Part shown: positions 18,438-28,523 of the stretch, piece after piece
Layout of the letters: every line of letters starts with the position of its first letter
Position numbering within the stretch: position 1 is the stretch's first letter
Source: Rachicladosporium sp. CCFEE 5018
Lineage: Eukaryota > Ascomycota > Dothideomycetes > Cladosporiales > Cladosporiaceae
DNA length: 64,000 nt
Assembly (NCBI GenBank): GCA_002077045.2
Contig: KZ111140.1
Location: 904,493 to 968,492, forward strand
Reading direction: 5' to 3'
Translations under genes and position numbers: made by a program
Notes under the pieces: model-generated
What the model was told of the DNA's origin: nothing
Database searches by the model: none
Seen by the model: the letters and a program-made list of their open reading frames with translations, nothing else

Positions 18438-19836
18438 TCAAGCATCGACCGAACTCGAGTTCCGTCTCCTCTCCCAGTCCTCTGCCTCCGCCTGTCTCTC
18501 CTTTACCTTCACCTCATCCCCTTTCGCATACTTCCCCCCAGCGGGCCCCCTCTCCCCCTTCGCCACCTGGCCCGACATCGGCGCACTCTGCGCCAGCGCC
18601 TCCGCCTTCTCCGTCGTCCACGCCTCCAGCATACCTTCGACCTGCGGACCCCAGAAAGTCTCGCCCTTGGCCAGCTCGGAGTACTCGAAGACGTTCTTGC
18701 CTAGCTCGAAGTCGCCTTGCCGCGAGCGGATGAGGGACGCCATGATGCCTAGAGAGCCGACAGCGAGACCGAGGTCGTGGCACAGGCTCCGGACGTAGAA
18801 GCCGGAGGTTACGGTCATGCGGATGCGGCAGGCGGAGGCGGGGCAGGGTTGTTGCGGAGGCGCGGTTGGTGCTGTCTGGGATGGTACTTGGGGTGCTGAG
18901 CTTGACCTGGGCCGCTTGGGTGATTGCGTTACGTCCTCGTCGAATCCTTCGTCATCATCAACCTCGCGTTTCCGCTTCTGAGCAACTTCTTCACCGGACG
19001 GAGCAGCAGCAGCAGCCTCAGGCTCTGGCGTGATCTCTGTCCCAAAGTGCAAGATCTTGTCCGCAAACACTTTCTCCTCCCTCCCCGCCTCCGCCTCAGG
19101 CCAGCGATACTCATGCGTCCCACCCTCCATCCACTCCACCATTTCCAGCTTCTCAACCTCCACAGGCCGCTCATCAATCTCCACAGGTACCTCCTTCCCC
19201 TCCCTCGCATACTCATACAACCTTTTCCCTTGAATGCGAATCGCACTGAATATCGGCGGCCGCTGCATGATCTTCCCCCTAAACCTCCCCATCGCCTCCT
19301 CCACGATCTCCCTCGTAACGTGCTCAGATCCCTTCTTCGCGACGACCTTCCCCTCCGTATCGTACGAGTCCGTCGCCCGCCCAAACAACAACACAGCCTC
19401 GTAGCTCTTCGTGCACGCCAAAAAGTTCCCCAGACTCTTCGTGCCCGAGCCTACACCCAGGATTAACACCCCCGTCGCCAGCGGATCAAGCGTCCCTCCA
19501 TGCCCCATCTTGATCTGAACGGGCTTGACGAATTTCTTCGACCGCTTCTTGCGCTGATTGTGCGACTCGAGCATTTGGCGTTGCCGCTCGGCGTCGACCC
19601 ATGGTTTGAAGAGTTTGGAGGGGTTGAAGTGCGTTTGTACTTCGCGGATTACTTGGGCGGAGGTGATGCCGCGGGGTTTGTCGATAGCTGTGGATGTCAG
19701 TGGAATGACGCTTTGGTTGTAGGGACTAGAACCCTACGGTACCGAAGCAGCCTTCTGGGATTTTGGTGGAGGTCATTGTGGAGGCGGTTTTGGAGATGTC
19801 GGCTAGTGACTTCCAGATCGTGTCGCGGACTGGCAT
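18438..19836 (-). CDS. pus4: tRNA pseudouridine-55 synthase Pus4 (TruB family), two exons
   Basis: Pus4 makes pseudouridine 55 in the T-loop of tRNAs. Exon 1 is 19743-19836, intron 19688-19742 (GTACCG...ACAG), exon 2 18438-19687; total 447 aa. The junction gives AIDKPRGITSAQV, the TruB motif I. The catalytic Asp lies in GGTLDPLATG (about residue 95), and further TruB motifs are KSYEAVLLFGRATDSYD, RPPIFSAIRIQGKRLYEYAR and SGFYVRSLCHDLG. A disordered insert rich in Pro/Ala and acidic residues interrupts the C-terminal half, and a Lys/Glu-rich tail follows. An in-frame ATG at 19776 is an alternative start that would keep the whole domain. Confidence 0.93.
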
Positions 19837-20272
19837 CGAGGGGTCGTAGAGGTGTGCGAGTGTGAGCGCTAAGCTTGAGTCACTTTCCCGGGTTCTCAGG
19901 TGGACTCGACATGAAATGTCGGTTGCGTAGACGATGAGAACGACGATTAGCCAGATTTCTCAGCGACACTATACATTGGAGTTCCTGGTGTGATACGGTG
20001 CCTCAATAAGTGCAAGAGACGCTGATCCGTCTGAAGAGAGGATGTTGACGTCCCATCACGGTCATTCACATGCAAGCAATTTGAGGAAGCTCAAGCATGA
20101 CTAAGCAGTCTTCAAGCTCTCAGACGCGCTTCTGGCACACTTCACGCGCAGCTTGACAGTTGTCTCTCGGCCATACTCACAATGCCCTTCTGGAAATCTC
20201 TTGCCTCGACATCTCGGTCGCCTCACTTATCACCACCTCCATGCGTCACGACACCCTCCTCACTCCTCCATA
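19837..20272. promoter_or_regulatory. Divergent promoter of PUS4 and the RFD-like gene
   Basis: This is the head-to-head spacer of 436 bp. The frame of the plus gene is open upstream of its ATG but contains no earlier in-frame ATG. Confidence 0.4.
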
Positions 20273-21820
20273 ATGACTAGCAAACCCCTCCCCGAGTCCT
20301 CAATCCTGAGACCCCGCCCCGAATCCCTCGAGAACTCCGACGAATGGCCCGAATTCGAGCTAAAGGATGTCCGCGTCTACTACGCCTCCGATCCCTCAAC
20401 CCCAGCAAACCTCCTGGAAGCCAGCGTGCATAACCCGCTCAGCTTGACTGGCTACCTCGAGCCGATAGCAAAGAACCAGACCAAGCTCCTGCTCAAAAGC
20501 ACAGCCAAGCGCGCGCCCATGATCGAGATCGCAGAGGTGCGAATGTACGCGTATGGTCAGGCAGAAGAGGGTAGAATCCTGTTCTGGGCTGCTGGACAAG
20601 CAGGATGGTTCACGCTAAGTCCGTTACGGGCTTATAAGGCTATGTGGGAGGAGATCTCGGAGGCTGTTACTCTGTTCTACTGGATTGCGGATGCGTATCG
20701 GGCACGAAGGCCGGCGAGTGGGCGGAAGAATGCTGCGAATCTGCCAGATTACACGGCCGAGGAGTTAATTGAGGCGTACTCAGAGGGCATGAAGGGGGTG
20801 GGCGAGAAGAAGGCGAGGGAGTGTATGTATAGGCATAAGGAGTTTCTGTTTGCGAGTATGATTGCGGGGAAGGAGGGGATCAATTGGAAGAGGAATCCAC
20901 TTTATATGCATCTGAAGGGGCTGTTTCCGGAGGTACATGAGGTAGTCAAGGCGAGATTGACGGGCGTAGGGTTGTCTAAGAGGCAATCACAAAGTGTCCG
21001 GCAAGGGTCTATGAGTTCCTCTGGAAGCAGTGGACTGAAGCGTAAAAGAGGGCAGGTGGAGCCCGAGTCGAGCGAAGTGGGCTCGGGCAAGGGGGTGGGT
21101 AGATCGCGGAAGCCAGACAGGATGTCGCAGGTTGCAGATGCGAAGCCGGCGAGACCTTCGCCAGCACGCAGGAGGGGAGCTAGGACTCCAGAGAGTGAGC
21201 CTGGAACGCCAGAAGACGATGGCGAGCAGAGCGCTCGACCCGCAATGAAGGGAAGGTCAATCTTGAGGCCTAAGCCGACGATGGCTACTAAAGGCGCCGC
21301 CAAGGGCGGCAAAGCGCCTCTGATCAATGACGACGACGAAAAAGACGAACTAGCCATTTCTCCAGTACCTACGAAGCAACGGCTCACTCAGCAAAGTCGA
21401 CCACAACCCAAGGCCCAAGATGAAGACGAAGGCATCGACATCCCATCCTCGCCCTCGGACGCCGCGGGCGGTGCATCCGACCCCGCATCCCTCAATCACA
21501 TTCCCGACCCTCTGCAACACGACACCTGGAATTGCGCCCTCGCAGGTTGCACTCACAAAGTCTACTGCGCTTCGCTTCCCGACTCGCAACGGCTTATAAG
21601 AGAGCACTATGCCTTGCATGCCTATGACGACGATGACAGAGTGCAGCTGGTGAAGCAGCTGCAGCAGCCTTTCCTCCCGAGTGCGCATCTGATGGAACGG
21701 GTGAAGATGCAGGCGAGGGCTGAGGGGTTTCCGGGGAGTAGAAATGGCGTGGGAGAGGTGGCGGTGGAGGGAGGGTATAGTCGTTTCCCTGTTGGTGGCA
21801 GGGTGGTAAGGAAGTATTGA
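20273..21820 (+). CDS. Probable DNMT1 replication-foci-domain (RFD)-like protein
   Basis: The 515-aa protein starts at the only suitable in-frame ATG. Residues about 20-220 (beginning EWPEFELKDVRVYYASD and including AKRAPMIEIAEVRMYAYG and WFTLSPLRAYKAMWEEI) resemble the replication-foci targeting domain of DNMT1, known in fungi as a stand-alone domain. No methyltransferase motifs follow. The middle (about 240-400) is basic and disordered, suggesting a nuclear protein. A C-terminal Cys/His cluster (WNCALAGCTHKVYC...EHYALH) could be a zinc finger. A role in chromatin is inference. The domain assignment is by recall of family patterns, so confidence is moderate. Confidence 0.6.
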   Translation: MTSKPLPESSILRPRPESLENSDEWPEFELKDVRVYYASDPSTPANLLEASVHNPLSLTGYLEPIAKNQTKLLLKSTAKRAPMIEIAEVRMYAYGQAEEGRILFWAAGQAGWFTLSPLRAYKAMWEEISEAVTLFYWIADAYRARRPASGRKNAANLPDYTAEELIEAYSEGMKGVGEKKARECMYRHKEFLFASMIAGKEGINWKRNPLYMHLKGLFPEVHEVVKARLTGVGLSKRQSQSVRQGSMSSSGSSGLKRKRGQVEPESSEVGSGKGVGRSRKPDRMSQVADAKPARPSPARRRGARTPESEPGTPEDDGEQSARPAMKGRSILRPKPTMATKGAAKGGKAPLINDDDEKDELAISPVPTKQRLTQQSRPQPKAQDEDEGIDIPSSPSDAAGGASDPASLNHIPDPLQHDTWNCALAGCTHKVYCASLPDSQRLIREHYALHAYDDDDRVQLVKQLQQPFLPSAHLMERVKMQARAEGFPGSRNGVGEVAVEGGYSRFPVGGRVVRKY

Positions 21821-23478
21821 TTAGCAGAATGTGCTCGAGTGAGGCAGGAAGCTTTGTGAATACTTCAATGACTGAATGAGATGTGCACTTACGAGTGCTC
21901 AACAACACCGCTGCTACGCCAGGCCCAAAGTACCTGCCCATAGTCTGCATGCTCGTTGTTGCAATTCCGAGCTCCCCGGAGACGGGAAAAGTTTGTACGA
22001 AGTGCCTTGGCGGCAAGAGCGATGAGCATGGCAAAGTATGAGTGGGCTCGTAGCTGATATGTCTCCGCTTCTCCAGAAATTTGAACGCTCCTTTGCTACC
22101 GTACCTGTACCTGCAACAGTGGATCGCAGTATTGCCGTGTCCATGAGAGTCTCGACACCTGGGTGAGAATACATGAACCTTCGCTTCTTCGAAAGTCGAA
22201 AGCTTCCAGTGCTGTCATGGCTGTACCTGCAACAGTCAATCGCGGTATTGCCATATCGATGAGAGGCTTGAGATGTGGTCGGAGACACCATTGGATAGTC
22301 TGCTCTCTCTCAATCATGTTGCAAAACAAGCCCGCTGTTGCGGGTGCCTCTATAGTAGCACTGGACCATGCAGATTGTTAAAGAAACGAAGGTACAAGGC
22401 CCTTACCTTTGTGATCTCGACAAACGGAGTCCAGCACCGCCGTCGGAAGGTGGCCCGAGAAGCAAGAACCTGAAGCCCTGTGAACTCCTTACGAATCCGA
22501 CATCGCGATCGCGGCTTCGCGCACTTCTGAGAGAACTCCTCTCATCAGCACACGCGCGCTTACTCGGAGCAGTCGGCGTTGGCGCTTCCACGTGTCGTCG
22601 TCAACACGGCACCACTTTTGTCCCAAAACAAGGAGTGAGGTTCACGCTCGATCTGCACTAGTCAGTAGCGTGTGCAACTAGCAAGCCACAATCTAAAATA
22701 CCCCGTGAGAGCCACGAGTCGCGGGAACAAAGGTCTGGAGCACAGTCGCGGATTGAGTTTTGGATTGCGTATGGAGGTCGAGGCCTGGTCCACCATATTG
22801 TCGTGATACTGTCGCGTAGTTTGAGACTTTGCTCTAAGTATTGGGCAGGAGTTTGATAGTTCGTGCTACGTGTCGGTGACGAGCCGTTGGAGGGAGCAAA
22901 CTTGGTGTCGAGGCGTTGCGCTTCCAAGCGTCGAAATTAATTGAGATCAGCGATTCGCAGCGATGACGTGTGGCGGTGCTGTCTGGAGCGCGCATATCCT
23001 GGTGGCGATCTGGCGAGGATTTCCCGTCAGTCTGGGAGCACTCATGGACGGTGCGCAGGTGATGAAGGTTCGATGGTCGTGGCCAGATCAGGAGCGCGAA
23101 CAACAATCATCTTATGAAAATACTTAATGCATAGATGACAACGAGAATGCTAGTAGCCAAACTGAGAACACACAACCCGAGGTCACTGCACGCGAAAAGT
23201 TCGAGTTGGTGGAAGTCTGGTCTCATCGTGACGTAGGCGTTGCCGTCAATGCGTCGCGTTGCCGTGGGGAATTGGCAGGAGGCAAGGCCAGTCCAGCTTT
23301 CTCTTCCGCGCCAGCGTTTAACCACATCACCTCGTCCAACTCCCTCACCCTCTCCTCCACCTCACATACCCACTTTCATCAGAGATACCCTTTTACTGCG
23401 CTTCACTTTAGCAGCAGCGATACGACACGCCGTAATACAGAATAATACCCCTCAACCTCCCGCACACCTTCAGACATC
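21821..23478. other. 1.66-kb region without recognised gene
   Basis: Short frames occur on both strands, none with a recognisable domain. It contains an imperfect direct repeat (22105-22149 and 22221-22265). The last 250 bp are the likely promoter of the HAM1-N/DUF4449 gene, with a C/T-rich stretch before the start codon. Confidence 0.5.
22105..22265. repeat. Imperfect 45-bp direct repeat, period 116 bp
   Basis: Two 45-bp segments (22105-22149 and 22221-22265) begin with CTGTACCTGCAACAGT and end in ATGAGAG, differing at 6 positions. The sequence just upstream of each is weakly similar as well. They lie in a gene-free region. Origin is unknown. Confidence 0.7.
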
Positions 23479-26400
23479 ATGGCTTCCAAGGCGGTGAATG
23501 TGCCGGTGAACGCGGCGAACAAGGAGAAGGATGTCAACGCGAAGCTGCAGCTGTATGGCATCTACTCTGGTGAGTTTCTATCGACTGCGCGGTGGGCGCA
23601 AATCACGCGCTTCTCACGCGTCGAGGCAAACGGTTCACTGACATTCTGGATTCGCAGCATTCGCCAATGGCAAAGTCCCATCAGTAAGTCATAGATCAAG
23701 CCACAGATTCTTAAGAGATTAGCATTGACAATTGCGCAGAACAAGCAAATCGATGTGGCAATGAACACTGCGCTGCAATGGCACGGTCTCTCCCAGCCGG
23801 ACAAGAAGCTGTCTGCTGATGGCCAGACCCTTGTGCACGATCTCCGCAACGTCATTGAGCAAGCAAAAATCCTCATGCTCTCCAAGAACCAAGGCAACTT
23901 GCTCCAAGACTTCATCTGGCAAACGCAGCAAATCGGCAAGGCTGATGCCCACGGCATCGCTGCTCCCATTGACAAGGACACCGCAAAGCAGCACGGCAAT
24001 GAGGCACTCGAGGGTCTCCGTACTCTTGGTACACTCTTGATCACCAACGGCCAATTCCGCAAGCTTCGTAAGTTACCTGTCAATGCCTGTGCGCCCGACC
24101 TGTACTAACAATGCAACAGTCAGCGACGCGTCCGTTCTGCTTCGTGACATTGCTGGAGACGCCGCACAGAAGACCGCCAATAAGGTCAATCCATCAGAGG
24201 ATGCGCTTTCTCAGCTCGACAAGCCCGCAGAGGACAACGTGTGGCACGAGGCACCAGATCTCTCGAGGGAGAACATTCGCGGACAAATCCAGTCCAAGGT
24301 GCCCATCGGCAGGAAGGACCTCGACAAGGCTGCTGGCGATGCTGCTCAAGCCACAAACCCAGATGGGTCGAGAGACCCCACAGCTGCCGCAGACCGCGCT
24401 GCGCAAGACCAGCAACAGGGCACATCTTCCACCAACCCTCAAGCCGGTGCCAAGGTCGCTGCACAGAACCTCAAGGACACCGCCAGCCAGAACATCCCCG
24501 AAGACCAGAAGGACAAGGCACGCCAATACCGCGAGCGCACCAACGCGTACTTCAAGGACAAGCTGCCTCAGGACCGCCGCGACCAGGTCGTGTACCGCTT
24601 GAAGAAGATGGTCGTGGAGATTCAGGGCCACCAAGATTGTAAGATGCGATACCTCCTGTGCTTGCGTGGCATTCTGCTGACATCGCGCTAGACTCGCAAG
24701 CCATCGACACCCTCCTCAGACTCGCTGAGGAGTACTCTGGACACACCCAGAACCTTGCTCAGCAAGGGACAAGTTCTGCAAAAGGTGCCCGGAACCAAGA
24801 CGAAGTGCATTTGGCTGAAGCTGACCTCAAGGTGTGTTAATGTAGGCTTCATCTCAAATCAGCGAACAATGCTGACAGATCTCAAGACACTTCTTGAGCG
24901 ATTCGCCAACTCAACCTCATTCGACGACATCACCGATTCGATTAACCAGATCTATCGTGATGCCGATAAGGACCCAGAGCTGAAGGACTGGTTCAGGAGC
25001 ATGAACAGGTACATTCGCCGCTGCCTCAAGGAGCAGGGCTACATCCTCCAGGACTCCTCCAACGAGGACTGGAACAAGTTGTACGATCACGGCCACTACC
25101 TCCTCCGTGACCGCTACAAGAACCACACCGACCGCATCGTTGATGAGTTCAAGTACGTCGGCGACCAGTTTGATAAGGACCCGCAGAACCGCGCATTTGG
25201 CGATGCCATGCAGAAGCTTTTCCTGGATCTCGGCAACGACGAGAACGGCAAGTCGACCTTCAAGCCTCATTTGATCAAGGATCTGACGGAGGTCATCCTC
25301 CCGATGATCTTGGAGAACATCCGCTACGTGCCCATTCCCCGTATTGAGTACTCCGACCACATGATCGATGCGATTGTCGAGAACCTCGTCATCGAGGGTG
25401 ACAACCTTACGCCCAATGTGCTCGAGTTCGGCAGCGACAACTACTGGCGCTGGGGCCGCAAGTCCATCGCGAGCAAGAACAAGAATAAGGTCATGCTGTC
25501 CGTGTCCGGCGTGCAGTGCGATCTCCGTGATGTGTCCTACTACGTCAAGAAGAAGGAGGGCTTCCCAGGCATCACCGACAAGGGTGTCATGGACGTGTTC
25601 CTTGGCGGTTCCGGCTTGAGCTTCAAGGTGGCCATGGAGACTGCGGACAAGAGCGACCGCGCTCACTTCTTCAAGATCAACAATGTCGAGGTTGACGTCA
25701 AGAACCTTCAGCTTAAGCTGAAGCAGTCCAACCACAAGCTGCTTTTCGGCTTGTTCAAGCCTCTGCTCCTCAAGGTCATGAAGCCCGTCCTCCAGAAGGT
25801 CATCGAGAAGCAGATCAAGGACAATGTCCAGCAGCTCGACGCCATCATGTACAAGGCCAAGATCGAGGCCGACCGCGCGCAGCAAGAGGCTATGGAGAAC
25901 CCCGACCCAGAGCACATCCAGAACATGTACCAGCGGTACTTTAACGCCCTCCAGAAGCAATTCCTGGACAAGAAGCAGAAGGCCGAGGAGGTTGCCGGCG
26001 ACAAGAAGGTCAACATGGCCGTCACCCAGCACGACTCCATTTTCAAGAATATCGCGCTGCCAGGTGGCATCTCCACCAAGGCGACCGAGTACAAGGAGCT
26101 CGCCGCGAAGGGCGACAAGTGGGAGTCGCCTGTGTTCAGCATCGGCAGCGCCAGCGAGTCCAGCAACCTTCCCAAGGTCTCCGAGCTCTCCCGCCGCACC
26201 GGTGGTACCAGCACTGGCACCCGTGGCCCTAGCAACCTCGACGGCACCAACGGCGGTATCGGCTCCGGTCTCGCTGGTGGTGCGGGCGGCGCTGGTCTCG
26301 CTGGTGGTGCGGGCGGCGCTGGTCTCGCTGGTGCCGGCCTTGCTGGTGGCTCCGGCCTCACTGGCGGCCACGGCTCCGGTCTTACCGGCGGTCAAGGCTC

Positions 26401-26710
26401 AGGTCTCACCGGTGGTCAAGGCTCCGGTCTTACTGGTGGCGTTGGCTCCGGTCTTACCGGCGGTCAGACTTCCAGCCTCCCCTCGCACAACGGCCCCGTT
26501 GGCACCTCCAGCAGCGGCTTTGCCAACCAGGTCGAGGGTGCCTTCAGCTCCGGCAACTCGAACCTCGCCAGCGGTCTGTCGTCCAACACCGGCGCCCTTC
26601 CCTCCGGCACCACTGGTACTTCCAGTCTGACCGGCAGCGGAACCACCGGTACCGGCACCAGTGGCACCTTCCTCGGCCAGAACAACCCCGTCCTTCGCGG
26701 CGACGCCTAA
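23479..26710 (+). CDS. HAM1-like N-terminal / DUF4449 protein, six exons
   Basis: Exons 23479-23569, 23658-23683, 23740-24067, 24120-24638, 24692-24831 and 24887-26710 encode 975 aa, with phases consistent across all junctions. The N-terminal region (YGIYSAFANGKVPSNKQIDV, ILMLSKNQGNLLQDFIW) is the HAM1-like N-terminal domain. The C-terminal half (ILENIRYVPIPRIEYSDHMID, DNYWRWGRKSIASKNKNKVM, LKVMKPVLQKVIEKQIKDNV) is DUF4449, whose fold resembles lipid-binding BPI proteins. The biochemical role is not established. The tail from about residue 820 is Gly/Ser/Thr-rich with short tandem units. The fifth intron ends at the AG before ACACTTCTT, giving ADLKTLLERFAN. An antisense frame of 492 codons in the same place is a codon-bias shadow. 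Confidence 0.88.
26262..26475 (+). repeat. In-frame Gly-rich tandem repeats in the DUF4449 protein
   Basis: The DNA encodes two kinds of short repeats: GLAGGAGGA-type units, then GSGLTGG(Q/H/V) units repeated about five times. Unit sequences are nearly identical at nucleotide level, so length variation between strains is likely. Confidence 0.8.
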
Positions 26711-27243
26711 GTGCTCAGAGCGCAATGGTTGTCAGGCTGTCCCAGTAGCTTGACACCGCCACGAGGTTGTTGGATTGGCTTACGGAATGATACCCCTGCA
26801 AAGCTGTTTTAAAGTGCGAGAATACGGTATGAGAAGTGTGTATTGGATGATTGTTACTGAGCATCGAGCATATGAGTGGATGGCTGCTAGTGGGTTCATC
26901 TCTTTGACGTTGCATAATACCACAGTAGCGATGGGATTGATAGTGTTGGGGTGTGCGGGCAGAAAAGTGCGAGTAGCGTAATAATTACATGGTTTCTGAT
27001 TACGTTCGCTCCCTTTCACGTCACTGTCTACCTGATGTTTCAGCTGTAGTATGCTTCTCGACGCCTACGCTCGAAAACGGTTCCACAGTACACATCGCCA
27101 ATGAAGAGAGACAAGCTGCAGGCTGTCACCCAAAATCACTTTCTAGAGTCCTTTCTCCTTGGACATGAGGCAGTGTTCGACAATCGCAGCAATGCTGATA
27201 GCAGCACAACCCGGTACCGTACAATGGTAGAGACGGAGCCTTC
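26711..27243. other. Convergent 3' spacer
   Basis: This is the spacer between the DUF4449 gene and the DUF1264 gene, which converge. Only short unsupported frames are present. Confidence 0.4.
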
Positions 27244-27894
27244 TCACTTTCCCTTCCAAGCCGCATCAGCATCCGCATGCAAACTCGGCTCCTCAATCCC
27301 CTTCCTCCCCTCCACCTTCCTCTCGCGATCAATCCCCATCCTCTCGTCCCTCTCCCGCCACACGCTCTCGTCCACCTGACTCGCCTCTGTGAAACTCGTC
27401 ATCAGTCTGGGCAAGCCTAGCGGTAGAGCGTCGCGGGTATCCCAGAGGTGGAACACTTTCCCGTACAGACCGACCACTTCTTCCATTTCCTTCTTCTCCG
27501 CAAACTCCCACGCTACCTCTGGCACGGTAGCAGGTTTAGGCATGGCCAGCATTCCAGACTTGACTTCGAAGACGTGGCTATGCCACAACTTCCTCTCCTC
27601 GGCATCTAGGCCGCAGTACAGGTCCGGCGTGATCATGTACTCGATCCCAATAAGGCGAGCATTTGGCTCTGCGGAGTCGTAGAGGAGGCATTGTCGGACG
27701 GAGTTTGAGAGGTGGGCGCAGTAGTGGTCTGTTTCTACGGCGTGGCCTGGGGAGTCGGCGTACGTATGGAAGGCGTTGAGGTGGGCGCAGATGTTCTTTA
27801 AAGGGGCCAAGGGTTGGGTCAAGCCGGCAGCAGTGCTCAAGACGGTGTTCTTGAGATTCGTTTCAGGGCCGGGGACGGATGGGCTGTCTGGCAT
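27244..27894 (-). CDS. Oil-body-associated protein-like (DUF1264)
   Basis: The 216-aa protein matches the OBAP/DUF1264 family: PLKNICAHLNAFHTYADSPG, VETDHYCAHLSNSVRQCLLYD, LIGIEYMITPDLYCGLDAEE, WHSHVFEVKSGMLAMP and LYGKVFHLWDT in the usual order. Plant members are lipid-droplet proteins; the role in fungi is not known. Length is normal and no intron is needed. The gene is divergent to DOT1, with 629 bp between start codons. Confidence 0.87.
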   Translation of the reverse strand: MPDSPSVPGPETNLKNTVLSTAAGLTQPLAPLKNICAHLNAFHTYADSPGHAVETDHYCAHLSNSVRQCLLYDSAEPNARLIGIEYMITPDLYCGLDAEERKLWHSHVFEVKSGMLAMPKPATVPEVAWEFAEKKEMEEVVGLYGKVFHLWDTRDALPLGLPRLMTSFTEASQVDESVWRERDERMGIDRERKVEGRKGIEEPSLHADADAAWKGK

Positions 27895-28523
27895 GGTGGC
27901 GACTTAAACGAGGTGAGGGGATATGTGAGGGACGGGACACAAGGCTGGGTCGTGGCTTACTCGACGAAGAAGGGGACTTTATGGAAACCTGAAGAGATAG
28001 ATGAGATACATCGCCTTACGCTAGGTTGCCCTGTTCTGAGCGACGGCGAATCGCTGGAGCTCACTCGACAGCTCCGTCTTTGACGTCACGTAGCGTTGTC
28101 GGACACGGTACACTCCTTGGTGTGTCACATACGCACGTTGACATCGGGTCAGTCTTACGAGCCCTCACGCATCGGCGCCCCATGTATCACGTGTCGGTCC
28201 CAAGGGGTCGCTTCCCCAGGATTCAGTTGCTCATGGAATGTCGTCGGATCTACACGTGCGTGGAAGAAGTCTAAAGACGCGCGTGGGGCGGAAGGCGCCG
28301 CCGAGCCGCTTGGGGCGCGCTAGCCTCTACGACCCGTTTGCAGCCCTCGATTGCCTCGTATCGTCGGGCGTCTTTCGAGGTATTCTTTTTCATTAGTAGT
28401 TGGACTTTGGCATTCCATTCGTGATAAGCATTTTCAGCATTCTTATCAACTTTCACTCTCCTATCTGTTTACCGCCATCACTTCGATCGTCTTACTATCG
28501 CAGGCATCACTACGGCGACCAGG
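27895..28523. promoter_or_regulatory. Divergent promoter of the DUF1264 gene and DOT1
   Basis: The head-to-head spacer has no supported ORF. A T-rich segment (28380-28480) lies upstream of the DOT1 start. Confidence 0.4.

Noticed and set aside
24917..26395. A 492-codon antisense frame opposite the DUF4449 gene
   Set aside because: It mirrors the strong codon bias and Gly-rich repeats of the sense gene and shows no domain; the sense strand has the conserved protein.
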